From Chrysopilus asiliformis (Eukaryota > Arthropoda > Insecta > Diptera > Rhagionidae), in assembly GCA_964034945.1 (NCBI GenBank), contig OZ035960.1, positions 22,989,487 through 23,053,486 on the forward strand: a stretch of 64,000 bases of DNA. Direction: 5' to 3'. Both the position numbers and the translations under genes were made by a program. The stretch's first letter is position 1, and every line of letters begins with the position of its first letter. The notes beneath the pieces are model-generated. The model made no database searches. It had not been told where the DNA came from and saw nothing but the letters and a program-made list of their open reading frames with translations. This document shows positions 34,594-46,265 of this stretch, piece by piece.

Positions 34594-34749
34594 TGTTTTT
34601 TTTTTTTTTAATTTATATATTTCACTTGTCTATCACAATTACTTCTTTAATACTGCAAATTGAAAACTTTCCCTGGGCGTCGGGCCGGGCTTAAACCCAG
34701 GTGTTTAAGATTTGAACTTCAGTTACCATTCGCATTAAACCATTAAACC

Positions 34750-35032
34750 AATCCCAAGAAGCAATTTGTAACCGTGGTTACAAAAAAAACCTTCAACTTA
34801 GGTTACATTTTGGTTACATTTTTGTTACATTTTGGTTACATTTTGGTTAAATTTTAGATGGTTTCCGAATAAACCCGCCAAAAACAGGTATTTTGAAACC
34901 AGCTTCTAAATAAGGTTTCTGAAACGTTTCTGAAAGGTTACAGAAACCAAATGTGAAACTTTTGAGTTTTGTTACCATGGTTTCAGATACGTTTCTTAAC
35001 CGGAATGTAACCTCAAATTGTTACTTGGGATT
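34750..35032. mobile_element. Short inverted-repeat element with GGTTACATTTT array
   Basis: AATCCCAAGAAGCAATTTG at the left is matched inversely by CAAATTGTTACTTGGGATT at the right. Inside, GGTTACATTTT is repeated about five times (34798-34855). The superfamily is not determined. Confidence 0.65.
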
Positions 35033-35045
35033 CAGCGAGCCTTCT

Positions 35046-35943
35046 TCTATATATATAAAAATGGATGTATGTATGTATGTGGCTTATAGACTTCTAAGCC
35101 GCTGAACCAATTTTGACCAAATTTTCAGGAAAACTTTAGATTAGCACAGAGGGTGTTTCTGTGAAGTTTGGTGCACCTACCCCTTAAGCTTCCCCCCTCT
35201 CCCATACAATCCAAAAAGTTATTTGCAAATTTCTCGAAAACGGTTCACTTTATTGCAAAACTCCAAGAACAAACAGTGTTTAGAATCCAATTCTACATAA
35301 ATACTCAATACATGAAATTTCAATTTGAACACCTTTTGAAATTCTTATTGCAAAATTTCACTCTAATAAAAAATGTTGTATGTTTGTTTCTTTATGACTT
35401 TACTTCCTACAACGTTATTATATTGGGTAACCTGCTACTCCAAAAACTCATTAAAAAAAGGAATGCAAAGATACCATCGTTATGTATAGCCCTCACCTGC
35501 TATCTTCTGCAATTCTAAAGGGATTTGGTGCTTCAATGTATGACATGAATTAAAAAGAATGACATTTCCCACCATATTGTCTTTCCCCGTGTGGATAACC
35601 ACCTTTTACCGTTATTGAATATATTGTAAGTAAACAGTACGATTTTGTAATACACCGTTGGGTCACAAAGAAAAATGTCTCTAAAAAAATTTCCCTTTTT
35701 TGGGTTAATTATCTGCATTTGAGCCGAGGCCGAAGGCCGAGTAAAGAGGAAGGCGAGAGCTGAAATATATTTAAATAATTTTACGTAACCTCTCCATACA
35801 TCAAATTCCAACAATTCAAGCGCGAGGGGCGAGGCCGAAGGCCGAGTAGTTGTGGAGGCCGTAGGCCGACGGGGGCAGGGAGGCCGAAGGCCGACCTGTG
35901 GACGGGGGATGAACCGCGAAGCGGTTCGGGGCGCAGCCCCTAG
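35046..35943 (+). mobile_element. Non-autonomous Helitron-like element
   Basis: It begins TCTATATATATAAAAATGG. It ends with the hairpin AACCGCGAAGCGGTT, then CGGGGCGCAGCCCCTAG followed by T. A 5' TC start, a subterminal 3' hairpin and a CTAG-T end are Helitron hallmarks. No inverted terminal repeat or TSD is expected. The base before TC is T rather than the usual A. The 3' third holds GGCCGAAGGCCGA repeats. The 116-codon open frame at 35168 has no Rep/helicase features. Confidence 0.72.
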
Positions 35944-38009
35944 TTAAATATAAATTTTAGTTTTTTGGGATGTGGATTACATCACACGGTATTCATTCTA
36001 CACCTATTTTCACCAGTTTTGTGTGATTTAATTCCATATTTATCCATCTGGACACAGCAAAAATTTTATCCAACGTTTTTTACTGCAAGTAAAAAACTCC
36101 ATTTGGATTTAAAATTAAAAGAAAATCTGACAAAATCCTGTTCACACCGCCAAATTTTTCTGTGTGTAGTCTGGAATAATAGTGGTTAACCACTAAATAT
36201 TTATTTTCGTCTGTGCTGTTTTGTTGTTAGCTACACAACTTTAGTTAATTTATTTTATGAGTGACCTTTTTAGGCGTTCTTAATCCTTTTCTCTGCCAGA
36301 ACACTTCTCTGCGATTAAATCTATTAGAGACGTTGATTGAAGTTACGAACAACTTTTATTGTTTTATGAGAAACCTGTTCAAATATTTAGAGATTAGTCT
36401 CACTACAATAACATTGGGATTTAGATTTGTGTGCTACATTCAATGAATGACAGAAATATGTGTTTCAAAAAAGGGATAAATAACCAATTATTGAATTTAG
36501 GGTAAATTTTCTCTTATTTATTTAAAACAAAAGTGTGCAAATAAAAATTTTCCGATTTTATGATCATTAATTTAATTCCAACGTTATATACGTATTTTCC
36601 GGTAAGATTAAAAACATACATATGTATTGCGTTTTTAATCTTTCGAAACTTATTAGATATACATAGTTAAGTACAATCTTAAGAACAGAATTAAATACAT
36701 TTACAAACATATGAGTCAGTGACTCAGGAGTCATCTTGATTCATAATATCACAGATTGTATAATCAGGTGTCGATTTGTCACCCTTAATAATAAGATCAT
36801 TTTTTGTGCAGATGACCCTTCGTCATCTTAAGATAAGCTTTTAGATCATTCTATTTGTCACATGAATTTCTTTGTTAGATTAAGATATAAAAGGGCTTAT
36901 TATGTAAATAAAGAATCAATATTCATTCTACCGTCAAACCTGGTGTTTTAATATTCAGTGGTGGAACGAAAGTTCCACAAATTATATTTTTTTAAGTTCA
37001 AGAATAAAGTTTTCTTAACTACATATTTGCTGAATATACAGTGGAATCTCGGTTTATTAACAATTATTTTCCTTAAACCGAAAGTTCACTCAAACTCACA
37101 CTCAAAAGTTGACTCAACGAGTTCATGTATACGACTTTATATAGTAATTGGGTGATAAGGAACTTTTTGTCACCATAGAACCGCGTCAAACCACTACTTT
37201 CTAATGTATACAATTTTGTATGTTATTTACGGTAGTCAAAGTCGTGTAACTGAAAAAAATTGATTGCAATTATAAATAATCACATATTTTTTCTCAAACC
37301 ATAAGTAATGGAAATAATATTTAGACAATTATTCCAAAACATCAATTTCGTTGAAATGAAATAGTCTTGATTATGTGTAATTGCGTGAGAATTTACTAGA
37401 TTACTGTTTCGGCAAATTAGGAAATTATGAAATCAATAATTCATGCTTCGAACGCTGTTAGATATTATTTTCATTTTATGACCGAATATGAATTCAAATG
37501 TAATGTATTTTAGATGCGTGAACTTTTCATTATGACAACTTTTAGTCTACATTTTTCAAGCATTCAAATTGTATACCAAACATCAATTAATATCTTTGGG
37601 ATTTTATGAAGATTACATATTTTTATCGAATAAATTCATTGAATTCAACATAATAAAAAGTGGTGATTAAAGAATAAGTGGGCGAGAAGTAGAATTTAAT
37701 TACTATATGCACAGTAGAAAATGAAACGCTTCAGAACCCCTTATTCAGTACTTCTCAGAAACTCGGAAGTGCTTCCTCTTCCAAATCCTATTCATGTATT
37801 TTTGGAATATTGCTTGTCATTGTAAGCAAGCGCTTTCGTTAAGCTGCCCTTTAAGCGCTTCTGAAGCGCGCGAATACCAGTATGTCGGAAGCTCATAAAG
37901 CGTTTTTAGAATTGTCTCTCATTGGAAATTCCCAATCAAAATTTTCTGTGCGAGAAAAATGTTAGGTTATGTGTTCCATCTTTCCTTGAAGATAAAAATA
38001 CAAGGAGAT
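35944..38009. other. Non-coding; weak LTR-like segment at 36716-36957
   Basis: A segment starting TGAGTCAGTGACTCAGGAG has, in LTR-like order, GATATAAAAGGGC (TATA-like), AATAAAGAATC (polyA-like) and an end in ATATTCA. I see no primer-binding site, second LTR or 5-bp duplication, so it stays tentative. A pogo-like left terminus, CAGTGGAATCTCGGTTTATT, occurs at 37039 without a visible partner. Confidence 0.3.
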
Positions 38010-38150
38010 ATTTTTTTTTAGTTCCAGCCAGAGCTTAGGGGAAGACCCTTTAATGCCGAAGCACAGCTCAGAATGGTCGGAAGAAAGAAAGGAGATGTCG
38101 ATTTATGTTCTCCTTGAACTTCTGCATGTTATAGTCCGGGGGGGTCCTGT
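38010..38150 (-). mobile_element. 5'-truncated non-LTR retrotransposon 3' end
   Basis: It is nearly identical to part of the 48093 element (CAGCCAGAGCTTAGGGGAAG, TAATGCCGAAGCACAGCTCA, TTCTCCTTGAACTTCTGC), with a short oligo-T at the left representing the poly(A) tail. Only about 130 bp remain. Confidence 0.7.
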
Positions 38151-38174
38151 TTTTGCCATTCGACTCGATATAAC

Positions 38175-38963
38175 CAGTGTTGCCATTTTGACCGTTTTCC
38201 GGTCAGATTTGACCGGATTTTGTCCACTTTGACAGGAGAAAAAATGAAAATCCGGTCGACCGGATTTTTAACCGGAACTGAATGTGTTTTCGACCTTTTT
38301 TAACAGTTTTTCAATTGGGAAAGAAATAATATATTTTCAACATTATCAATTTTCATAAAAAGAATGTTCACAAATTGAACGCACCCTTTGTAATTTATAA
38401 GTGGAAATTGGGACTTTTCGGGTTAATGGAATAATTCGGGTACATATATGTAAGTTATAATAATATTTCTGGAGATCTATTGGGGATGTGAATTAATTCG
38501 TAGCGTTTTACAAAAGATGACGTAACTATTTTTCTATTCATTTTTCCCATTTTCTGAATATTTATTGGAAGAGTACTTTCACTGATCGTTAATTTGTAGT
38601 ATTTATCATTTAGTTGAAGTGAAAAAGAAGATGCTTTCTACTTCATCAAATATGTCGAATTTTGTACCGAATTATTGGAAAGTTCGACTTCGAAGTGAAA
38701 TTTGGCTACAACTGCTCGAATTAAGATACGAATATCACCATACGGGTTTTCAATAACTGCTAGATTGGCAATTATAGCTTTTGTTATGTTTAATTTCTAG
38801 GTTATTGTGATCAGAAATGTCGTTTGCGTGGCTTTGACCGATTTTTTGGCCGGATCTAACACGCTAAAACTTTTGACCGTTTTTTCTGACAGGATTCAAC
38901 AGAAAAAAATCCTGTCAAACGGTCAAATTTGACCGGATTCATATTTTTGAGTTGGCAACAGTG
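38175..38963. mobile_element. hAT-type element with exact 8-bp TSD and nested PS fragment
   Basis: The termini are CAGTGTTGCCA and TTGGCAACAGTG, flanked by GATATAAC (38167-38174 and 38964-38971). Subterminal regions repeat GACCGTTTTCCGGTC-like and TTTGACCGGATT motifs inversely. A PS fragment lies at 38665-38790. Non-autonomous. Confidence 0.88.
38665..38790 (-). repeat. PS-family fragment nested in hAT
   Basis: The sequence from TATTGGAAAGTTCGACTTCG to ATAGCTTTTGTTATGTTT corresponds to the first ~125 bp of PS in reverse. Confidence 0.7.
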
Positions 38964-39156
38964 GATATAACACGGAGAAGGTGTCAGTGCCAGCCTCCCA
39001 AATCCAACTACAAAAAAGCGTCACCGACGCACTCTAATTTTAAATTTACTCCAATGAATTTATTATTTTTATCTTTTTAAAAGCATTTTTTTTATTTTGG
39101 GGTTTTTCGATTTTTAAAAAAAAAATTTTTAGTTGGCAAAATTATAGAAACACTTA

Positions 39157-39401
39157 AGCGGCCCCTACATATTTTCACTACTAAAAATTACGCTGAAATG
39201 AGGAATTGATTGACAGCTTCGCCATACACGTTCAAGCATGCTGTCATTCACAAAGCTCCCTTAAAAAATATCAAAATGATTTTGATATTGGCCAGCATGC
39301 TGGCAATCATGGAATCTTGCATGACAGCATCACCATAGACGTTCAAAATGCTGTCACAGCATGCGATGATTGACTGCAAGATTGAACGTGTAGGGGCCGC
39401 T
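39157..39401. mobile_element. PIF/Harbinger-like foldback element, TTA duplication
   Basis: This 245-bp element starts AGCGGCCCCTACA and ends CGTGTAGGGGCCGCT, with TTA on both sides (39154-39156 and 39402-39404). The interior repeats CATGCTGTCA, ATTGATTGAC and ATTGAACGT motifs in both orientations. The end motif resembles the 21270 element. Confidence 0.8.
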
Positions 39402-39404
39402 TTA

Positions 39405-41390
39405 GACTCTGAAGCAGTAAAATGTGTCATGTTTTTTTACGATTTAATATATACCTGTTAAATCAAATACCAAAATACTGAAACCAATTTTATCATTAAT
39501 TATGCTGCTGACCGACAAATATCTAAAAATATACTAATTGCTCAATGAATGCTTCATGAAATTCTTATTTCCATATTTTAAAATTCGACAAACGAAAATA
39601 CCTAAATCTAGTCCTCATTATGAAATAAGGATAATTATTTTCGAAAAAAAATCAATATCCATAAATTCAAACACTCAATATTATACGAAGAATATTAATC
39701 AGAATTTTCATGAAATGATTAAATCCTTCAAGTAATTTACTTTACTTTATGATAGGCAACCTCTACATAGACCTACATCATAGCCAATAAATTTTAGATA
39801 ATTATTTAATCAAAAATTCAACATTTTTGCGAAGAATATTCTAAAATATTCAATCATCTACAAGGGCTATTATTCAAAATATCGGAAAGATTTCATTGCG
39901 TTTAAAAAATTAATTAGCTTAATTATGTATCTAAAAGTTTAAGGCAATGAGAAAAAATAAATAAACTTTACAATTAAAGATTTATCAGCAAAGTATCTTA
40001 TGTAACAGGTGTCCTTAAAGAGAAAACGTGGGATGGAAGTTCATGGCAAAATAGCTCGACTTCATTTATATAGCGGCCTTAAAATTTTTCGGTAGATGAT
40101 AACCATCGAGTGGATCGAAAAAAAATCCGCGAAGAAGTGAATTAAAAACAATTCCGGAGAATTTGGTAAATTCTAGAAAAAAGGGTTTCCAATACCAACA
40201 ACCAATGTTGTAAAATATTCACATTGGGATCCTCAATAGAATTTCTTTAAGTACACCACAAAATTTTTATGTTATTTCGTCAATTTAGATTGAATGAAAA
40301 GTCACTTAAAAGGAAACAAACCATTTCAGGGATTTATGTTTGTCCCTAGGGAATTTTTCCGGCATGTAAGCGGGAAGTAACGAAATCTAGCCATTCACTG
40401 ATTCTTATCGGAATACGCGCTCAAAAAAAAACAATCCAAGCCATCACCCAATCGGAAAAACTTTTATCCGGAAAATGCGTATAATATGCGTGTATTTAAA
40501 TTCACAACCACATCTGTAACCTGTCGTGTTTAGATATCCTGTATTTTACGTAACCAATTTAGCTAAAGTGGACAATTGAATGTGATATTAAAGAGAAAAT
40601 TCGTCAACAAATTGAGGGAGGAAAATAGTTTGCCTCAAAGAATCGAATAACAATAGGAAAATGTTATTATATTACTACATATCAATCGTTGGTTTTGGTT
40701 TGTCTCGTTGCCAGCAAATATTATATTGAAATGGAAGCCTCAACGGAACATTTCAATTTGATAGCAGAAATTACAATGAGGAAATTGATATACCTTTTTA
40801 TGTTCAAACAGATTTATTTTATCATTTCGAGGTAATCCCATCGGAATTATGTAACAGTTGGATGTACTCGTACAACAAATCGATATCGGTAAACAGTATT
40901 TGTGTAAAATTCAATCAACCCTCAAATAATAGATGAGCTTAAAACATTACATTTGTATTTGTATTCATGATTGATATTTTCAAATTTTTCTACGGTTTAA
41001 ATTCAGCTTACGCATCGATTTCTTTATATTTATTCAAATATCTTTAAACAGCTCAAGATGCTTAATTTGATATACATATATTTGCAATTTAAAGGTTTTT
41101 TAAGTAGAACCACTGGCGCATCAAGGATTTTATTTGGGGGCAGGGTGAGCTTATTAAAAAAATATCTGATGTGAACAGCACTGGACTTTCTTATACAAAA
41201 TCTACGTTCCTGTGCAATCGATAAGCCGACGAGTAAAATAATATTTATTTATGAAAAAAATATGATTATTTTCACAGAACCTTAAATATCTCGATAAAGG
41301 CGAAAGATATCAATTTACGGTAAAAGGCATAACTGTAAAGAATTTTAATATCTTTAATTCATTTTTGAATTGTTTTTTTTTTTTTTTTTT
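39405..41390. other. Non-coding stretch, nothing recognised
   Basis: A+T-rich with no open frame of note. Confidence 0.5.
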
Positions 41391-41429
41391 CAAAAAACCG
41401 TTAGTTGGCCAGCAATTTCCAAAAATCTA

Positions 41430-42450
41430 TTTTTTTTACCTTTTAATGAAAATATTTGTTATACCAGTACAGCAATAACGTTAAAAGATATCGGATAATG
41501 GTAAAATACAAAGTTTTGGGAAATTTTATTCTTCTTAATTTTTCTCGGACATTGAACCCCAAAAAAAGGTTAGTTTTTGGGAGAATCTCAAAAAAGAAAT
41601 GATTTTTTTTAAATAACGGTATATCTCTACACCACATTGAAATATCTAGTTCTAGTAAAAGACAAAAGTGTGGAAATTTAATTGGCTTCAACTTTTGTTA
41701 TACATAGGACAGCTGAAAAATGCATAGTTCCGGAGTAAATTGCGAAAAACGATACCGAGATTTTTCAAACGACACGCCATTTTAGTTACTTCCGGTTACG
41801 GGTTTCCACCAACAGTTGACAGGATTGTCAAGTTCCGGGACCAAGCATCCCTGTAAAATTTAATGGCTCTATCTGTAGTAGTTTTTTTAGAAATATTGTC
41901 TACAAACCACAGATATCCTACTACTAGATCAAGCCATTTGCTATCTCAAATGGGCCACTGAAACGTCAAAAAGCTATGACGAAAAAAAGGGACAAAGCTA
42001 GTAATTCTGGGAAATTAAAATTCTGGAAAAAATGCATATGCAGGTCCCCGACGGAATATTATTCAATCCCTATACCGATTATTCATGTTAATATTCAGAG
42101 CTGCCACATACATTAATATGCAATTCCCTAAACCGTGTATAAGTCTTATGAGTTCGACGTAAAACATATAATTCAAGTGTTATTGAGTTTGTTGATTCGA
42201 ACGTCTGACATCACTAAAATTCGAAGACAAAATGAGACAAACATAGTCACGCTGTCCCATATTTTTGCTATGGAATTGTTCGAGTGCCGCGATGTAGTAG
42301 TACGATATGCTACAAACTAACAAACAGAAGGACATTTTGTAATATGACTCGAATCGACTCGAGAGTATTCGGGAAATGTTTTTTGCGCAAAATTAAAAGC
42401 TCAAAATATTCCATGAATACAATACTTATACTTCGTATAAGAAAGTAAAA
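41430..42450 (+). repeat. K-related dispersed repeat
   Basis: It is homologous along several hundred bases to 47190-47702, sharing ATATCTAGTTCTAG, CTTCAACTTTTGTTATACAT, TTTTAGTTACTTCCGGTTAC, TCCCTGTAAAATTTAATGGC and the terminal ACTTCGTATAAGAAAGTAAAA. The start is poorly defined. No coding capacity. Confidence 0.55.
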
Positions 42451-42511
42451 ACATGAGGAGATGATCATTTTTCTCAGAAATTATACAGTTGTCGTTGTCG
42501 TTTATTAATAA

Positions 42512-42820
42512 CTAGCTTGCATACCCGTCGTTGCCGGGTTAAGTTTTTTTCAAATTTTTTTTATGGTCTATGTTGGAGCTAAACTTCAGGCCAATCGGGT
42601 CGGTAGTTTCCCCGCGAAAGAGTAACATAGCGCAAAAGCTAAGTTTCGATTTCACTTTACCCCCTACCCTTACTCCCCCCACCCCTCGCGCTACTTTTCC
42701 GTATGCCTATGTTGGAACCAGAACTACCACAGACACTCATGCCAAATTACAAGTCAATCGGTTCAGCCGTTTTTGCGTGAAAGAGGAACAGACAGACAGA
42801 CACCAACTCATTTTTATACA
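42512..42820 (+). mobile_element. CT-family dispersed repeat, copy C
   Basis: It runs from CTAGCTTGCATACCCGTCG to the GACAGACAGACACCAACTCA tail. The first module is shortened (it goes directly from GAGCTAAACTTCAGGCCAAT), so this is the shortest of the family here. Confidence 0.72.
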
Positions 42821-42855
42821 CTTTCTATTAAGTTGAAGTGTCGCGACCTACCTAC

Positions 42856-43323
42856 TAGGGATGTCAAAAAAGAACCGGTTAAACCGCTTACCCGGTGTTT
42901 TTGCTTCGGTTAACCGGTTTTTTTCGGTGTTTTTTTTGCACGGTTATACCCGGTGTTTTTTTTAAAAGCCAAAAACCGTTTAAAAAACCGATCATTCTTT
43001 TTTGTATGTAAAAATAATTTTAAACCAATTTTCGTACAACTGGTTTGTTAGAAACACTTCTTTTTAGCCACTCTAGACCAAATACAATATTATATTGTGC
43101 CATTTATGGTCTCTTAATGGATTATATGGCATTTATTGTCTTTTGTTTGTATTATAGTGTATTTGTTGTGTCTAAGACCTAACCTACCCAATTTGAACAA
43201 AACGGTTTTTCGGTGTTTTAATAACCGGTTTTTTGGACCCGGTTAAACCGGCCCGGTTTAAACCGAAGTCTTAAAAACCGGTTTAACCGAAAACCGGTTT
43301 TTTTCAAAATTTTGACATCCCTA
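42856..43323. mobile_element. hAT-type MITE, 8-bp TSD CTACCTAC
   Basis: The 468-bp element begins TAGGGATGTCAAAA and ends TTTTGACATCCCTA. CTACCTAC flanks both sides (42848-42855 and 43324-43331), though the target lies in a CTAC microsatellite, which weakens the duplication as evidence. The interior is dense in AACCGGTT-type motifs, in both subterminal regions. Confidence 0.78.
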
Positions 43324-43439
43324 CTACCTACCTACCTACCTACCTATGTGTCTATCTCTGGAATCTTTGGAACCTTATATCTCCGAAACTATGCAACCTA
43401 GGAAGATGAAATTTTGTCACCTTGCGTAGTTTCAATATT

Positions 43440-43880
43440 TTTACTACTCCATCCTTGTAAGGATAATGGAAGGTCCTGTAAGGATAACGCAAATATCCTT
43501 TTTCCGGGGGTTTTCGGGGTCGCTGATCACGAATTCGGTGTTATATTTTCAAAATTCAAAACGGAAGGTCCTGTAAGGATAACGCAAATATCCTTTTTCC
43601 CATTTTTCCGGGAAAAAATGACATTAGGGGGTTTTCGGGGTCGCTGATCACGAATTCGGTGTTAGATTTTCAAAATTCAAAACGGAAGGTCCTGGAAGGA
43701 TAACGCAAATATCCTTTTCCCATTTTTTTCGGGAAAAATGGCATTAGGGGGTTTTTTGGGTCGCTAAATCCGATTCTGACATTTAAAATTCTGTAAGGAT
43801 AACGGAATGTCCTGCAAAGATAACGTGAGTTTCCTTTTGCTCAAATTTCCCGCGAAAGATCTTTTCTGGAGGTTTTTGGT
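43440..43880 (-). repeat. Minisatellite of HMT copy 3
   Basis: About 3.5 units contain GGAAGGTCCTGTAAGGATAA, CGCAAATATCCTTTTTCC, GGGGGTTTTCGGGGTCGCTG and ATCACGAATTCGGTGTTA. They are reverse-complement relatives of the 51870 array but a distinct variant with their own recent homogenisation. Confidence 0.8.
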
Positions 43881-43920
43881 AGGCTAATTCAAGACTAAAA
43901 AGTATAAAATAAAAAAAAAA

Positions 43921-44550
43921 CACTTTAAAAAACAAGTTTTATAACCTTATAACACAAACAAGTATATACAGATAACCAATGCCCATAGTAGCATCTGTAC
44001 CCATTTTTAGCTCGTAGCCGACAGTCGTAGCTGACAAAACGAAATGAGAAAATGCCGAAACCAACCGACTGCGATCGTTTGCTAGATATCCTCTTCCCTT
44101 TCTGCCTTTCGGCGATCAAATAGAATGTTTCACGATCGTAGTCATCGCAGTCGGTTCGTTGCGGCATTTTCTTATTGCGTTTTGTCAGCTACGACTGTCG
44201 GCTACGAGCTAAAAATGGGTACAGATGCTACTATGGGCATTGGTTATCTGTATATACTTGTTTGTGCTTATACACTTTCAAAATGCACTAAAAAGTAAAA
44301 AACAAGCTTAAAGTTTCACAAAAAATGTTTTTATAAATTGCGTGTTGTTGTGAAAATATAAAGTGTGGACGTTGCATTTGCTCTTGAATCTGTAATAGCG
44401 GTTTCATACTGTGCAACGCAGCACACTTTATATTTTCACAACAACACGCAATTTATAAAAACATTTTTTGTGAAACTTTAAGCTTGTTTTTTACTTTTTA
44501 GTGCATTTTGAAAGTGTATAAGGTTATAAAACTTGTTTTTTAAAGTGTTT
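43921..44550. repeat. Three-way (Y-shaped) nested palindrome
   Basis: The outer stem pairs CACTTTAAAAAACAAGTTTT at 43921 with its exact inverse ending at about 44547. Hairpin A (43953-44080 with 44139-44266) pairs, for example, GATAACCAATGCCCATAGTA with its inverse. Hairpin B (44267-44367 with 44422-44522) pairs CAATTTATAAAAACATTTTT-like arms and AACAACACGCAATTT. Hairpins A and B abut at 44266/44267. Confidence 0.88.
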
Positions 44551-45760
44551 TTTTTTTATATATTAGTATGATCACAGCTAATGCATTGCGTTGTGGCATT
44601 GCTCGAAAGACAGCCAAACAAATTTAAACATTGTGCCTTCTACAAAAGGTTTATATTTGTACAACCAATAAAAAAAATAAGATAAACAAAGATTATACAG
44701 ATAAGTACTTTTTGTAAATAAAAAAAAGTCTCAATTTGTTTGTGTGTTTTTAAAAATCGCGCGATAAAACAACACAATGCATTCGGTATGCCATAGCTAA
44801 TTGACTATTTTATAAAATTTTGTGAAATCGCATTTTAAACATTTTTTTATCAAAAAAATGCGAAAAAAATAGTTTTTCTGCAATTTTCTCCAAAACGTCA
44901 TATCAAAAAATATCGAAAAATTTAATATCGAAAAATTTAATTACACTGACTTTAAAGTAATTTTTGTAAAAAAAAAACAAATATTGAAAGCTTTCTTAAA
45001 AAATTAAAAAAAAAAATTTTCTATCACAGACGATAAAAAAAATCTTATCCCAATTTCTCCTAGACGTTTCGGGTATCAAAACTGAACCACATACAGCAAA
45101 GAGAAAAACATTTTCAAATAAACTCCCAAATAAACGGTTGCCCTTTGTTAAAAATGTTTTTAATCGGTAAAATAATGTCTTTATGTGTTTTATTATTAAC
45201 AAATGAGTGAACATTAGCCACACCATAAAAATACTTTAACCCAACCACTTTAAGCTGAAATTATAGAGATTAAGGATAATATATCTGACTAATTTGTATC
45301 AAGTATAAAATGCTTTTTGTAAATGTTAGTAGAATCGTGTAGAACATAGCTTAAAACGATGTTTCAATTTTTTCTCGTTAATTAGTAACTTTGTTGAGCT
45401 TTGTTACATACAGGTAAGCATAAGCGAGTATACTCTTAACGATTGCTTAAGTTGAAAACTTTTGAACAGGTGCGATATACTGGAAGGAATTGGGTCATAG
45501 TCTATGTCTAGCTAAAGAATTGCCTGTCTGCAATAAAGAATAATCACTTAGCTTTGCTTTGGTTCATCCATCATAGTCATTAGTGATGTCGTTGTCATAA
45601 TCAACAGCATTGTTTTAATGGGTATAGCAGCTTTTAGCATCATCTGTAGACTTATCCGAGCGTATCTTTTTAAAAACTCTTATTTTTTTGTTCATTTTCA
45701 CCGAGTTTTACTTTTTAAGTACATTACTATTTTAATTTCAATAAAGTATTATGTAATAAA
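44551..45760. other. Non-coding stretch, nothing recognised
   Basis: It opens with TATATATTAGTATGAT, the terminal sequence of the CT family, just after the palindrome. Otherwise no gene or repeat boundary. Confidence 0.45.
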
Positions 45761-46085
45761 AAACATAAGAAAAGCTGCAATCGCCAGGGGCCAATCGTCA
45801 ATTACTCTGCATAAGGACAGACCAAATTTTCATTTTAAACATAACAAAAGCTATAATTGCCAATCTGGCAATCATTGGAGACCCGTATGGTGATATTCGT
45901 ATCAAAATTCGAACAGTTGTACCAAAATTCTACTTTGATGTCAAACTTTCCAATAAGATTTTTTAAAATTTATTCCAATCGGATTATAATGTATGGAAGT
46001 TTTATGTAGAATAATATCCTAAATAACTTTTGTTCTTGAACTTTTTCGATAAGGTGCACCGTTTTTGAGATATTCGCAAAAAAAA
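45761..46085 (+). repeat. PS-family fragments (Q type then PS type)
   Basis: A short Q-type start (AACATAAGAAAAGCTGCAAT to ACAGACCAAATTTTCATTTT, 45761-45836) runs directly into a typical PS start (AACATAACAAAAGCTATAAT, 45838). The PS part is broken off near TTCGTTCG at about 46085. Confidence 0.65.
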
Positions 46086-46265
46086 TTTTCGTTCGGAGCC
46101 GCTGATTACGAATCTGGCGTTAAAATTTCAAAATTCTAAACGGAAGTCTTGAAAGGATAACAGTCTTTTTTCAAGTGATTTCGGTTATTTCTTGGTTTTT
46201 TGGTCCAAAAAAAACTTGTGCAAAAAAAACTTTAACCCGGTAATGACGAGTATGCAAGCTAGCAT
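46086..46265 (-). repeat. Chimeric junction: HMT minisatellite piece plus CT start
   Basis: GAGCCGCTGATTACGAATCT and GGAAGTCTTGAAAGGATAAC resemble one unit of the HMT copy 3 array. AACCCGGTAATGACGAGTAT, then GCAAGCTAG, is the inverse of the CT family start. Confidence 0.55.

Larger units (their letters stand above)
43324..44550 (-). mobile_element. HMT composite element, copy 3, with three-way palindrome
   Basis: Read on the minus strand the order is hairpin (44550-43921), ~122-bp minisatellite (43880-43440) and tail (GGATGGAGTAGTAAAAATAT and on), as in the other HMT copies. Here the hairpin is replaced by a nested structure of two long hairpins inside an outer stem. The tail is diverged and runs into a CTAC microsatellite. 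Confidence 0.7.

Noticed and set aside
36716..36957. Solo LTR
   Set aside because: TATA-like and polyA-like motifs are present, but there is no target duplication, partner LTR or primer-binding site; left as a weak note only.
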